A stretch of DNA of 64,000 bases. It comes from Xylophilus ampelinus. Its GTDB lineage: Bacteria > Pseudomonadota > Gammaproteobacteria > Burkholderiales > Burkholderiaceae_C. The notes beneath the pieces were generated by a model. That model made no database searches. It worked only from the letters and a program-made list of their open reading frames with translations, and was not told where the DNA came from. Where the stretch lies: the NCBI RefSeq assembly GCF_003217575.1, contig NZ_QJTC01000005.1, forward strand, positions 62,001-126,000, written 5' to 3'. Made by a program: the position numbers and the translations under genes. Shown in pieces: positions 30,706-43,007 of the stretch (within the stretch, counting starts at the first letter, position 1; each line of letters opens with the position of its first letter).

Positions 30706-32226
30706 CTAAGCAGCGACTTCCTTGATCAATTTTATGAGACGCTTGGCGATAACCTCATTTGAATGATGTTGCAGGTACCATTCCCGAGACTCACACTCCA
30801 CGCGGTTCCGATAGGATATATCACCCGATAGTTGTTCGAGACGATCGGCAACGTCAAGATGCGATTCGATGCTGATCAGTGGCGGAACGACGTCGAAGCA
30901 CACCTTGTGGGGTTCGGGGTCAATATGGCACAAGGTGGCCTTTCCGCACATCAACGATTTGGCTGCTAAGCTTCCGAAAGCACCTACGCCAATCTGGTCC
31001 ACGACCACGTGGGACAGACGTATCATCTCGATCATGTGCTGATTGGGCAAAACTGGTATCCATACGACAGCTTCTTCAATACCCAGCTTTTTTATCAGTC
31101 GCCGACTGTGCTCTATCGTCAAGCCCCATTCGGTAAGAACTAAAACTGTTTTGACACTGGCTGTTTTTCTGAATTTGGCGAAGCCTGCAATGATTTTGTC
31201 GTTACCCTTTTCCCAGCTAGGATCACGATGTCGATCCCAATGGTGCCTGGCTGGATGAAAAACGATAAAGTCTTGCCCATGAAGTCGCTCGGTGCAGCTA
31301 GGCGGAAGCACCACTTTTTGAATCTCTTCATTGATCGGATGAGGAATGAAGCGATAATCTTTCAAACGAAGTGTTTTTGCAGCCTTGACGTTGTCGCAAT
31401 TCGTGATAATAACTTTATCAGCGGATTTATAGACCGCCTTGCAGATTCGACCCAACGCGTCGTCGACAAATGGTATTTTCCTGATCGTTCCGTGTTCAAA
31501 CGCGATGTATTTTTTATTGCATATGAGCGGATAAATTCCATCGATTGAATATCCAATGACGGCATCGTATTTTCTGAAAACCCGTTCCCACAGATTTTGA
31601 TGGAAAAAATAAGGTACAGACTCCGAGCGCCTCAGATTGGCTTTCGTCCGTGCGTTGATCAGATCCAGAGTGGCGCGTATTTTTGCAAAACGGTCCCCGC
31701 CATTTTTCTTCAGCAAAGATTCGGCATAAAAATGCACTCGGCACATGACATGCAAGATCGGCACCGAAATTTTGGTGAGCAGGGTGGCCAGCGTTTTTTG
31801 CCTGGGTCCAAAAACCTTAGTCCATGCATCCGTTAAAAGAAGTTCGAGCGTTCCTCCGAATGCGTGGCTATGGGCTGTTCCAACGATGCGCGAAAAGCGT
31901 CCCGCCTTTTGTTCTGGCGCCAGCGCATCCCCCGCCAGTTCGGCCAGAATTGTACCCAAGGAACCTGAATGAAACCAATTCGGCCGTCGGAAACCATTCA
32001 GATTCAGATTATCCCAAGCTGGATTGAAGTGGTCAATTCCTTCAAAGTCAAATACAGCATCCTCCCACTCGGGGGTGCCCATGATATGATAATAGTCTGC
32101 GCAGACAACATCCGACCCGACACCGTGCCTGAGAAGTAACTTGGCGTTGAGATACGCATTGTTTGCAATATTGCCAATATGCAATACGCTATAAGCCCTC
32201 TCTTCGGAAGGTAAATTTTTATTCAT
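30706..32226 (-). CDS. Glycosyltransferase-like protein, low GC
   Basis: 506 residues. N terminus AYSVLHIGNIANNAYLNAKLLLRHG looks like a GT4 start. The C-terminal part contains DFIVFHPARHHWDRHRDPSW, TVLVLTEWGLTIEHSRRLI and SHVVVDQIGVGAFGSLAAKSLMCGK, which repeats the VDQ-x-x-x-G-x-x-G pattern of the two cysteine-knuckle genes, so the three form a family. It is longer than they are by a central insert. The ATG overlaps the end of the amidotransferase gene by eight bases. Function beyond polysaccharide assembly is not clear. Confidence 0.7.
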   Translation of the reverse strand: MNKNLPSEERAYSVLHIGNIANNAYLNAKLLLRHGVGSDVVCADYYHIMGTPEWEDAVFDFEGIDHFNPAWDNLNLNGFRRPNWFHSGSLGTILAELAGDALAPEQKAGRFSRIVGTAHSHAFGGTLELLLTDAWTKVFGPRQKTLATLLTKISVPILHVMCRVHFYAESLLKKNGGDRFAKIRATLDLINARTKANLRRSESVPYFFHQNLWERVFRKYDAVIGYSIDGIYPLICNKKYIAFEHGTIRKIPFVDDALGRICKAVYKSADKVIITNCDNVKAAKTLRLKDYRFIPHPINEEIQKVVLPPSCTERLHGQDFIVFHPARHHWDRHRDPSWEKGNDKIIAGFAKFRKTASVKTVLVLTEWGLTIEHSRRLIKKLGIEEAVVWIPVLPNQHMIEMIRLSHVVVDQIGVGAFGSLAAKSLMCGKATLCHIDPEPHKVCFDVVPPLISIESHLDVADRLEQLSGDISYRNRVECESREWYLQHHSNEVIAKRLIKLIKEVAA

Positions 32227-34108
32227 TTTTTATAAATTGATTAATCATGGATTCCAGACTAATCAGGGACCAGATCTGCAGACGGTGGTTCATCTCTCCA
32301 CTGCCGTGCTGCCGAACGATTTCACTTATATAGTCGCGGTTCAAATACTGATGCGTCAGCGCATTTGTATTGAGCAAGGTGCGCTTCACGTAGTCAATAC
32401 TCTCACCTTTGAACCAACTGGCGTCAGGAGCGGAAAACCCCTGTTTCTCCCGGTCTGTAATCACTGCGGGCAACAACCGCTGCATCACCTGCCGCAACAG
32501 AAGTTTGCCGTCCTTGGTTTTTTGAAAATATTTGGCGGTTTTAGCCCCCGGTTCATTTTCATTCAGCTTCACCACCTCACCCAGATTTCCTAGCTTCATC
32601 CGGGCGGGAAGCTGCATTGAAAAGTTTACGAGATCATTATCCAAGAATGGGACGCGTGTCTCGATGCCGTGGGCCATGCTCAGTTTGTCTTCGACCACCA
32701 GCAGGCCATGGAGGAAAGTCTTGGCTTCGAAATACAAGGAGTGATTGATATAGTCTTCGGGTCGGCCAATATTCTTGGGCCGCTGATGGAAGACAGACTT
32801 GAACAGGTCCCTCGAATCGATGTGCTGAACCTCTTCCCAGACAGGAGCCAAGGCGTCGGACATTCTGCCTTGGGGAATCAAGCGCTGCCAGAACGCGTGG
32901 TATTTATCTATATAGTGGTCGAAGTCATTATTGACCACGGCCCGGTAGTATCGCCATGGGTAGCCGCCGAAAAGCTCGTCCCCACCGGCACCAGATAAGA
33001 CGACTTTAACGAACTTGCTGGCCAGTTGAGCGGCGTAATAATTGGGATAACTTTGGCCGACGCGTGGTTCCTCGATATGCCACGCCAACTTTGGCATCAC
33101 CCGCTCCATATCTCCCGCCTTGAGCACCATTTCGTAATGCTCGGTTTTGAAGAGATAAGACATGTACTCGGCTGTGGGCCGTTCGTCAAACCCCAGTTCA
33201 ATCCCTGATGCGGAATTCAGATCGAACCCGCAGGTGAAGGTTTTCATATACGGAATCTGTTGTGCGGCAACGGCCGTAATGGACCCGCTGTCCATCCCGC
33301 CACTCAAATAGGCTCCAATACCCACATCGCTTACCAACTGACGAGAGACAGCTTGCACGAACAGCCTATCCAACTCCTCCGCATATTCCTCTTTTTTTCT
33401 CGGGGATTCAGGCTCGATAAACTGGTAGTCCCAATAACGGGTAAACCGGGCTTCAACGGATCCGGAATGGGTACTCTTTACTGTCGCAAATGTGCCTGCA
33501 GGAAACAGGCTGATGCCGCTGAAAATGGTTCTATCGGCCAGAAAGTTCTGAAAGCTCAAGTATTCGAAGAGCCCGATAGGGTCAACCTTCGGATCCACCA
33601 CGCCATGGGCAAAAAGGGCCTTTATTTCAGAGCCAAAAACAAATGATTTTCCGGAGTTGTGATAATAAAGCGGCTTGACTCCGTAACGATCGCGCGCAAG
33701 CGTCAAGGTCTTTTCAGCATTGTCCCAGATTGCCAAAGCGAACATACCGTTGAGGCGCTCGAAGCATTTCACACCCCATTCCACAAAGGCATAAAGCAGG
33801 ACTTCCGTATCGCTATGCGTCCGGAATTGGCGCCCCCGACTCTCCAATTCCATGCGGATTTCTTTGAAATTGTAAATTTCCCCGTTGTAGGTAATGACAT
33901 ACCGGCCGTCCTCCGATGCTTTGGGCTGATGCCCCCCGGGCGAAAGATCGATGATTGCGAGGCGTCGGTGGCCCAGTGCCAAAGCCTCATGAACGTAGCT
34001 TCCTTCGCCATCTGGGCCCCGGTGTGCAATCGCATCGGTCATGCGTTTGATGACCACGGCAGAAGCTGGATATTGGTCCGTGTTGTAGTAACCCGCGATG
34101 CCGCACAC
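32219..34108 (-). CDS. asnB: Asparagine-synthase-like glutamine amidotransferase (second copy)
   Basis: 629 residues, AT-richer than the first copy at 25608 and only moderately like it. Cys2 nucleophile (MCGIAGYYN), AHRGPDGEG, NGEIYNFKEIR and DTEVLLYAFVEWG make the class-II glutaminase; the synthetase PP-loop is SGGMDSG. RVPFLDNDLVNFSMQLP and SGAGGDELFGGYPWRYY are normal family blocks. Two such genes in one operon argue for amide formation on the polysaccharide, perhaps on two different uronic acids, rather than for asparagine supply. Confidence 0.88.
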   Translation of the reverse strand: MCGIAGYYNTDQYPASAVVIKRMTDAIAHRGPDGEGSYVHEALALGHRRLAIIDLSPGGHQPKASEDGRYVITYNGEIYNFKEIRMELESRGRQFRTHSDTEVLLYAFVEWGVKCFERLNGMFALAIWDNAEKTLTLARDRYGVKPLYYHNSGKSFVFGSEIKALFAHGVVDPKVDPIGLFEYLSFQNFLADRTIFSGISLFPAGTFATVKSTHSGSVEARFTRYWDYQFIEPESPRKKEEYAEELDRLFVQAVSRQLVSDVGIGAYLSGGMDSGSITAVAAQQIPYMKTFTCGFDLNSASGIELGFDERPTAEYMSYLFKTEHYEMVLKAGDMERVMPKLAWHIEEPRVGQSYPNYYAAQLASKFVKVVLSGAGGDELFGGYPWRYYRAVVNNDFDHYIDKYHAFWQRLIPQGRMSDALAPVWEEVQHIDSRDLFKSVFHQRPKNIGRPEDYINHSLYFEAKTFLHGLLVVEDKLSMAHGIETRVPFLDNDLVNFSMQLPARMKLGNLGEVVKLNENEPGAKTAKYFQKTKDGKLLLRQVMQRLLPAVITDREKQGFSAPDASWFKGESIDYVKRTLLNTNALTHQYLNRDYISEIVRQHGSGEMNHRLQIWSLISLESMINQFIKNE

Positions 34109-34118
34109 TTTGACTACC

Positions 34119-35120
34119 TCAGAGGCCGACGGAAGCGCGACGAGCAGCCACCTCCGCCTTGTGGGAGGCGCGCCAATCGATCAGCTTACGCAAGCCTTCG
34201 TCGAGATCAATCTCGGCATTGAATTGAATCTCTGCACGCGCTTTTGTGGAGCTTCCAATGCGATTGCGTACCAAGGTGGCCTGGCTGCGAGGTGCGTAGG
34301 TGATTTCCTTGTTACAGCCGGTGATGCGCAAAAGCTTTTCAGCCAACTCTTTCAGTGAGGTACGTTTGCCGGTACCGACGTTGTAGAACGCGTCCGTTGC
34401 GTCGGCTTTCATGGCACAGACATTCGCCAGAGCGCAGTCCTCGACTGCAACAAAGTCAAACGCTTCGGATCCATCGCCCATAATGGTGGGGCTTTTGCCA
34501 CTGTCGATGGCATCGAGCATTTTCATGATCACGGCAATATAAGCGCCATGGTAGTCCTGGCGTGGTCCGTACACATTCATGTAACGAAGCCCAACATAAT
34601 CCAGTCCATACCGATGGTGGTAAGCGCGCAAAAATGCTTCGCCTGCAATTTTGGTGGCACCGTAAAAGTTCTTGTTATTGAATGGATGGTCTTCCGTCAT
34701 AGGCTCTTCCACGGCATCGCCGTAGACGGAGGCTGAAGAGGAGTAAACCAGGCGCTTCACCCCATTGCGGACGCACGCGTCCATGACGTTGAAAGTTCCT
34801 CGAACATTAGTTTCGAAGGCAGTCCGGGGATATTCATGGCATTGCAAAAGCCAGAGCGCGGCAAGATGGAAGACCCCATCAACCCCCTTGAGAGCGGCAT
34901 CCAATATATCCGCCTGGAGAATATCGCCCCCCGCTTCGAAGATTTTCACCCGCGTATCCCGAAGTGAATCCGCCAAATTCTCCATGCGGCCCCGAACGAA
35001 GTTGTCGTAGATCACCACTTCCGCCACGTCTTCTTTCAAGAGCCGGTCAACGGTATGAGACCCGATCAAGCCGCCACCACCGATAACAACAAAGCGTTTA
35101 TCTTTAATATCCATGGTCAT
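34119..35120 (-). CDS. UDP-sugar C4-epimerase-like SDR
   Basis: 333 residues. NAD-binding GGGGLIGSHT, YSSSASVYGDA and catalytic YGATK, plus GLRYMNVYGPRQDYHGAYIAV and FDFVAVEDCALANV, put it with GalE/Gne-type and WbmF-like extended SDRs. Given the UDP-GlcNAc(3NAc)A genes next door, it could turn that sugar into the galacto form, as proposed for Bordetella O-antigen. Two starts are possible (35120 or 35114); the second has better spacing from AAGGG. A GalE-like or TviC-like role is not excluded. Confidence 0.82.
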   Translation of the reverse strand: MTMDIKDKRFVVIGGGGLIGSHTVDRLLKEDVAEVVIYDNFVRGRMENLADSLRDTRVKIFEAGGDILQADILDAALKGVDGVFHLAALWLLQCHEYPRTAFETNVRGTFNVMDACVRNGVKRLVYSSSASVYGDAVEEPMTEDHPFNNKNFYGATKIAGEAFLRAYHHRYGLDYVGLRYMNVYGPRQDYHGAYIAVIMKMLDAIDSGKSPTIMGDGSEAFDFVAVEDCALANVCAMKADATDAFYNVGTGKRTSLKELAEKLLRITGCNKEITYAPRSQATLVRNRIGSSTKARAEIQFNAEIDLDEGLRKLIDWRASHKAEVAARRASVGL

Positions 35121-35184
35121 TTTCCCTTGTAATTGATTGGACCTGCGAGCAGGCTTTGGCGTACCGTAAATCCTGACGAAGGAA

Positions 35185-36285
35185 TCAGGCAGAGGAATCG
35201 TTATAAAACTGTTGGATAGCTTGAGCCACTATGGCCTGATCCGAGTCACTGAGGTAAGGGCCCATGGGAAGGCTCAAAACCTCATTTGCGAGCCGGTCGC
35301 CAACGGGGAGTTGCTTACCACCATCTTCCACTGCTGGCTGCTTGTTCAGAGGCAGTGGATAATGCACCGTGGTAGGTATCTCGAACTTTTTCAGGGCCTG
35401 CTGTAGTTCGGCGCGATGAGTCGATCGAATCGTGTACTGGGCCCATGCACTCCGATTTCCAACTTCTACCGAAGGGCACACAATCTGATGCACCGGGAGC
35501 AAGTGATTTGCGAATTGCTGCGCCACCGTTTGGCGTCTCGCAATCTCTTCGTCGAATACCACGAGCTTTCCTAGAAGAACTGCCGCCTGCAAAGTATCCA
35601 GCCGACTGTTGACTCCTACCCGAACGTGGTAATACCGGCGCTCTTGTCCATGGCGTGCAATTTGACGCATGACCCGCGCCAGCTCCTCGTCATTGGTGAA
35701 GATGGCCCCACCGTCCCCATAGCACCCTAAGGGCTTGCTCGGAAAAAAGCTTGCACAGGCGATGGTCGTGAGGTTGCAGCTTTTGCGCCCCCGGTAAGTG
35801 GCACCGAAGCTCTGCGCCGCATCCTCGATCACCGGGATGCCGTGCCGCGCGGCGATCGCATTGATCGCATCGAAGTCCGCGCATTGTCCATACAGGCTGA
35901 CCGGGATGATGGCCTTGGTGCGGGGCGTGATGGCCGCCTCGAGCAGTGCGGGATCCAGGTTGTAGGTGATCGGTGAAACGTCCACGTACACAGGCTTCGC
36001 ACCGAGCAATGCCACGGTTTCAGCAGTTGCGATGTAGGTGAAGCCAGGCGTGATGACTTCGTCTCCGGGTCCGATACCCAATGCCATCTGCGCGATCTGG
36101 AGTGCGTCGGTGCCGTTGGCGACCGTGATGCAGTACCAGGCGCCGGTGTACGCGGCAAGCTGCTCTTCCAGTTCGTGCACCTCCGGGCCCAGGATATACT
36201 GCCCATGGTCCAGCACCCTCTGGATGCGGGCGTCGATATCTGATTTGAGCCGCTGGTATTGGGCCTTGAGGTCGGTAAATTCCAT
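35185..36285 (-). CDS. wbpE: PLP-dependent sugar aminotransferase (WbpE-like, DegT/DnrJ/EryC1 family)
   Basis: 366 residues. Transfers an amino group to the 3-keto UDP-sugar in the UDP-GlcNAc(3NAc)A pathway. The ATG at 36285 begins MEFTDLKAQYQRLKSDIDARI, the family N terminus, with GGAA 7 bases upstream; a GTG 15 bases earlier is the alternative. VANGTDALQIA, PGFTYIATAE, EDAAQSFGATYRG and the PLP lysine in FFPSKPLGCYGDGGA are present, then NSRLDTLQAA. Works with WbpB, which forms the keto sugar. AT-rich towards its 3' end, marking the edge of the cassette. Confidence 0.92.
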   Translation of the reverse strand: MEFTDLKAQYQRLKSDIDARIQRVLDHGQYILGPEVHELEEQLAAYTGAWYCITVANGTDALQIAQMALGIGPGDEVITPGFTYIATAETVALLGAKPVYVDVSPITYNLDPALLEAAITPRTKAIIPVSLYGQCADFDAINAIAARHGIPVIEDAAQSFGATYRGRKSCNLTTIACASFFPSKPLGCYGDGGAIFTNDEELARVMRQIARHGQERRYYHVRVGVNSRLDTLQAAVLLGKLVVFDEEIARRQTVAQQFANHLLPVHQIVCPSVEVGNRSAWAQYTIRSTHRAELQQALKKFEIPTTVHYPLPLNKQPAVEDGGKQLPVGDRLANEVLSLPMGPYLSDSDQAIVAQAIQQFYNDSSA

Positions 36286-36312
36286 ATCAGATTCCGTCAC
36301 GAATACAGTCCG

Positions 36313-36897
36313 TCATACCCGTTGCAAGCTGTCGCCCACCAGACGATAGGTGGCACCGTTTTGGGGGCATTGCGCTTCTGCTTCACCCCTCAGCGGCAAG
36401 TCGAGACGGTCGCCGTGCTCGCTCATCCATCCGATCTGCCGCGCGGGCACCCCCGCGACCAGTGCGTAGGGTTTCACATCGCGATTTACCACGGCACCGG
36501 CGCCCACGAAAGCATGCGCACCGACCGTTGTGCCGCACACCACGGTGGCGTTGGCGCCGAGCGTCGCACCCCGGCACACCCGCGTGGGCCGGTATTCGTC
36601 CTTCCGCGCAACGCTGCTGCGCGGGTTGTACACATTGGTGAACACCACGCTCGGTCCGCAGAACACATCGTCCTCCAGCGTGACGGCATCGTAGACGCTG
36701 ACATTGTTCTGGACCTTGACGTTGTCGCCGATGACCACGTCGTTGCCCACGTAGACGTTCTGCCCGAAAGAGCAGGCCTTGCCGATCCGTGCGCCGGCAC
36801 AGATATGGACCCAGTGCCAGATGCGCGTGCCTGCTCCGATCTGTGCGCCAGCGTCGACGATAGCCGTGGGATGTGCGGTGTAGGGTATGGCGCTCAT
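36313..36897 (-). CDS. wbpD: UDP-sugar N-acetyltransferase (WbpD-like, left-handed beta-helix)
   Basis: 194 residues. Acetylates the 3-amino group to give UDP-GlcNAc(3NAc)A using acetyl-CoA. The sequence is a run of hexapeptide repeats: [20 protein letters not shown], then [45 protein letters not shown] and [11 protein letters not shown] are typical of WbpD/WlbB. ATG at 36897 matches the first repeat. It lies between wzt and wbpE with short gaps. Confidence 0.92.
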   Translation of the reverse strand: MSAIPYTAHPTAIVDAGAQIGAGTRIWHWVHICAGARIGKACSFGQNVYVGNDVVIGDNVKVQNNVSVYDAVTLEDDVFCGPSVVFTNVYNPRSSVARKDEYRPTRVCRGATLGANATVVCGTTVGAHAFVGAGAVVNRDVKPYALVAGVPARQIGWMSEHGDRLDLPLRGEAEAQCPQNGATYRLVGDSLQRV

Positions 36898-36917
36898 GCT
36901 GAGGAATGGACGGTGAA

Positions 36918-37667
36918 TCAACTTGCGTGGTAGGCCGCCAGACAATCGTCGATACGTCCCTGCATGCAGATCTGCCCTTCGTTGAGCCAGATGCCCTGGT
37001 TGCAGAAGGTCTTGAGGATCGGATCGCTGTGCGAGGCCAGAACCAGAATCTTGACGCGGCTCATCATGTTTTCGAGCCGGATGCGGGCTTTGTCGATGAA
37101 CTGCGCATCGCCGACGCCGATCATCTCGTCCATCAGCAAGATGTCGGGTGCCACCGCGGTCGATACCGCGAACGCCAGCCGCAGCATCATTCCGGAGGAG
37201 TAGGTGCGAACCGGCAGGTGAAGATAGTCCCCCAGCTCTGTGAAATCCTCGATATCGGGGACCAGGGCCTTTGCTTCGCGGCTGCCGATGCCCATGACCA
37301 CGCAGCGCGTGGCCACGAACTCGTATCCGCTGGCGTCCGGATCCATGCCCAGCATGAGGTCTATCAACGAGGAGATGTCTCCCGAGGAGCGCATGACACC
37401 GGACGTAGGCTCATACACACTCGATAGAACGCGAAGCATCGTGGACTTGCCAGCGCCGTTCCTTCCGACGAGGCCCACACGGTCACCGTCTTTCAGCGAA
37501 AGCGTGATGTCGCGCAATGCCCGTACGGCAAGTGCCCTACGGCCAATGTTTTCAATGCGGCCCCGATGGCCTTGTGCCTTGCCCATCAGTGTATTGAGCA
37601 ATCCACGCGAGCGGGAGGAATACAGCGGGAAATCGACGTTGACCCTGTCCAGTTCGATGCTTGCCAT
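36918..37667 (-). CDS. wzt: Polysaccharide ABC transporter ATP-binding protein (Wzt-like)
   Basis: 249 residues. Walker [10 protein letters not shown] at 68-76, signature YSSGM, Walker [13 protein letters not shown] and switch His in LASHSD are all present. It drives export of a finished polysaccharide across the inner membrane together with the permease gene next to it. It stops at about 250 residues and so lacks the C-terminal carbohydrate-binding domain that some Wzt proteins have for chain-end recognition; it is closer to the short RfbE/KpsT form. No chain-terminating methyl- or phosphotransferase is seen in the operon. Confidence 0.93.
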   Translation of the reverse strand: MASIELDRVNVDFPLYSSRSRGLLNTLMGKAQGHRGRIENIGRRALAVRALRDITLSLKDGDRVGLVGRNGAGKSTMLRVLSSVYEPTSGVMRSSGDISSLIDLMLGMDPDASGYEFVATRCVVMGIGSREAKALVPDIEDFTELGDYLHLPVRTYSSGMMLRLAFAVSTAVAPDILLMDEMIGVGDAQFIDKARIRLENMMSRVKILVLASHSDPILKTFCNQGIWLNEGQICMQGRIDDCLAAYHAS

Positions 37668-37669
37668 GG

Positions 37670-38485
37670 TCAAAGCCAATAGACGAGCCTGCGGCGGCTC
37701 TGCAGGAAAATGGTGAAGAAGGCGATCAGCAACACGAGGAAAGTGCCGCAGGCCATCAGATAGCTGTACAGGTTCACCGACTGCCCCAATACGGGCGCGC
37801 GCACCAGATCGAGAAAAGCGGCCAACGGGTTGATGTGGACGATCAACTGCGCCCGCTCGCTGAGTTGCGAGGGTTGCCACATCACGGGTGTCAGGAACAT
37901 GGCGATCTGCATCAAGCTGGTCACGATCATCGGTATGTCCCGGAACCTAGCGCAAAGTGCGCCCAGGATGCACGACACCAGCGCAGCACAGACCATGGTG
38001 AACGCAAGACCCAGCACGAACGGCACCAGCCGGACGTCGCCCAGGCGGCCGAAGGCCAAAAGCACCAGCACCGCGATCGGGATGTTGTGTCCCATCATGA
38101 GCAGGTTGCGCCAGATGACGCGCAGACCGAACGCCGTTTTGGGGTAGGGCGTTTGTTTGAGAAAGGCGCTGGAGGCGATGAACGTCTGGCAGCTGTCCGA
38201 TATGGACTGCGACAGGAACAAGAACAGCACATGGCTGACGCAGAAGAACGGCAGGTACGTCTGCACGTCGATCTTGAACACCTGCGATCCGATCAGGCCG
38301 AAAGCGCCGATGAAGATCGCCGTGTTGACCGAGATCCATACTGGTCCCAGGAACGACCTGCGGTATTGCTTGAGGATGTCCTCCAGGCCGAGATGCAACC
38401 AGAAGCGCCACAGCTTGAGCGCTCCGCACACGTCGGTGATCAGTAACTGAAATTGAGAAAGCGGCTTGAGCCCGGACATTTCCAT
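37670..38485 (-). CDS. wzm: Polysaccharide ABC transporter permease (Wzm-like)
   Basis: 271 residues, ABC-2 type permease with six hydrophobic helices. LKQYRRSFLGPVWISVNTAIF is the amphipathic N-terminal family block; LTPVMWQPSQL and INPLAAFLDLVRAPVLG come near the C terminus. The ATG at 38485 is preferred; a second ATG at 38479 is possible. It ends two bases before the ATPase start. The pair implies an ABC-dependent, not Wzx/Wzy, pathway, and no wzx, wzy or wzz gene is visible. Confidence 0.92.
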   Translation of the reverse strand: MEMSGLKPLSQFQLLITDVCGALKLWRFWLHLGLEDILKQYRRSFLGPVWISVNTAIFIGAFGLIGSQVFKIDVQTYLPFFCVSHVLFLFLSQSISDSCQTFIASSAFLKQTPYPKTAFGLRVIWRNLLMMGHNIPIAVLVLLAFGRLGDVRLVPFVLGLAFTMVCAALVSCILGALCARFRDIPMIVTSLMQIAMFLTPVMWQPSQLSERAQLIVHINPLAAFLDLVRAPVLGQSVNLYSYLMACGTFLVLLIAFFTIFLQSRRRLVYWL

Positions 38486-38489
38486 GCCG

Positions 38490-40745
<2,256 letters not shown>

Positions 40746-40756
<11 letters not shown>

Positions 40757-43007
40757 GTCTGGATGCAAGAAAACCAATTGTTCTTGTGCTTCGGCAAAGG
40801 GCGGAACTGTGGATTTTGTCATGCCGGAAGATCGCACTCGTAATTTCGCCCCCGCATTTATGCGGTAGCCAGCCGGGCCTTGACAGACGGGGGTGAATGG
40901 GGGAGAGGCGCGTCCGCGCGGCCGCATCGCCGCGCCCGCAGTGCGCGTCCGGGCAATCGTGGCCGATGCCGCGTGCCGCGGCCGACGCCGCGGTGTCGCC
41001 CTCCGGGGGCGACGTCCAGGCCGCGCCGTTGCGCGCCGGACACTGCCGCGGGTAGACGTCCCGACCTGCACGGTCGACGAAAAAGCCTGCCCCGGCAAGG
41101 GTGCTGCGCAGGGGATCGGGATCGGCCAGTGCCGCATATCCGAAGCCCCGGCACGCACCCGGGCCCAGCGCGTAGTGGTCTGCGCCGCGTCCGTCGACGA
41201 AGAAGGCGACGCTGTTGTCCAGCGCGGCGCCGATGCCGAAGTCGCCCACGCGGTAGTAGTCGTCGCCGCCCTGGTCGACGAACACCGCGACGGAAAAGTC
41301 ATGGGCAGCGCCCAGCGCGGCTGAATGGCTGGCGGCGTAACGGTCGTCGCCGTCCCCGCGCTTGACCAGTAGCCCGGCCGCGTTGTGCGCGGCCGCGCCC
41401 ATCGCATACCACGCGGCCTCGAAGGTGTCGTGGCCTCCGCCGTCGAGGAGCATGCCCGTGCCTTCGTGGTAGCCGACACCCTGTGCGAAGACGTGCGCGC
41501 TGTAGTGGTCGTCGCCTGCCGCATCCAGCAGCAAGCCGGTCCCGCCGGTGGTGGACACGCCGCCGGCGGACGCATCGGGGCGCTGGCCGCGGCCCGCTCC
41601 CTGGCCGAGCGAGACGTTGCGATCGGGCAGCTGCGCCGACGGGAACAGCAGCGGCGTGCCGGACAGCGTGTACCGGTCGTCGCCACCCGCATCCAGCAGC
41701 ACGGCGGTCCCTTCGGGCCCTGCGGAGGCCTGCGACTGTGAGACGGCATCGAAGCGTGTCGCGTCCGAGCTGCTGCGCAGTACCGCCCAGCCGGCTACCG
41801 CGAAGCCCTGGGCGTAGGCGGTCGCGGTATACCGGTCGCGGCCGGCCTGGTCGATGTGCAGGGCGGCGCCGAACACGGCGGCGCCCTGTGCGAACGATCC
41901 GCCACGGTAGCCGTCGCTGCCCTCCGAATCCCACAAGATGCCATAGCCCAGAATACCGGCCGACGGGTCGGTGCCAGGCCCGGCGGCGGCGTAGAGATCG
42001 TCGCCTCCGTGGTCGATCAGCACCGCGATGCGGTTGCCGTCGCGCCGCACCTCGAAGGTATAGCGGTCGTCGCCGCCGACGTCGAGCACCAGCAAGGGCG
42101 AGTCCAGCACATGCGCGCTGCCGGTGCCCGTCGTATCGACCAGGACCGTACCCAGCGGCGTTTCGTGGCGCCAGTACACGCGGGGCAGGGCGGGGGCAGC
42201 CTGGAGGTGGCCCGACAGCCGCGCCGCGGCCTGTGCCAGGACCGCCATGCCCTGGAGCAACGCCGGACGGTCGAGGCGGCTCAGCAGGCGGCGCAGGTCG
42301 AGCGCCGCGGGAATGCCGGTGGGGACGGCAGATCCGTCCGGAAACTGGCCCAGGAGGGCCGAGGGCGTCAGGGCGGCGGGCATCCCTGCCAGGGCGGTAC
42401 GGCGCAACTGCTCCGCGGCATGGATGCCCAGCAGCATCCGGGCGATCTCGCCGCGCAGGGGCTCGGGCAGCGTCGCGTCCGGGGGTACGGTAGCGCCCGC
42501 AGGAGGCGGTCCGGCGCCGCGTCCCGCGGTGTCTACGGACAGCAGCGCGAGGGCGTCGGCCAGGGTGTCGGTACCGCCCGGCAGCATCGGAGCCGGTGCG
42601 CTCCACGACCTGTCGACACCGGGAATGGCGCCCAGGTCTGCAGCGGCCCGCAGCAAGGCGCCGGGCGAATCCTGCGCCTGCCGGAACCGGTCCTCGATGT
42701 GTCGGGCCCGCGCCGGCAGGGCGCCCGGCGACGCCATCGCGGCACGCAGCAGCCGCGACTGCCGGTCCCGCGTGGGCGAGAGCCGCAGTTGGTCGAGGTC
42801 GGGCGTGGTGCCGAGGTCGACGGTGTCGCTGCCGAGGCCCCGCACCGCCGCCGCGGGCCGGGCGTCGCCTCCCTGCAGGCACCCACAGGCCAGCACCCAG
42901 ACGAGCGCCAGGCGGCGACAGCACAGCGAGCCGCCGGGCCGGCCGGTGGACTGGTGCGTGGCCGCTGCGCGGACCGCGGGGCCCTGCAGGCAGACAGGAG
43001 TTTTCAA
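40746..43007 (-). CDS. GGDD-repeat lipoprotein of unknown function in the polysaccharide operon
   Basis: About 753 residues if started at the TTG at 43007, which overlaps the previous stop (TTGA) and gives a signal peptide (CCRRLALVWVLAC) with lipobox Cys at about 41. Residues 60-300 are helical and Ala/Leu-rich. Residues 307-652 hold eleven imperfect copies of a motif of the form hhhD-x-GGDD-x-Y (examples LDVGGDDRY, LIDHGGDDLY, LLDAAGDDHY, FVDQGGDDYY), mostly 26-29 residues apart, each followed by an aromatic-A-Q/L-G-x-G turn. This suggests a beta-solenoid, perhaps binding calcium or sugar. I do not recognise the family. The last about 90 residues are not repeat-like and are doubtful. Strong third-position GC supports coding. 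Confidence 0.7.
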
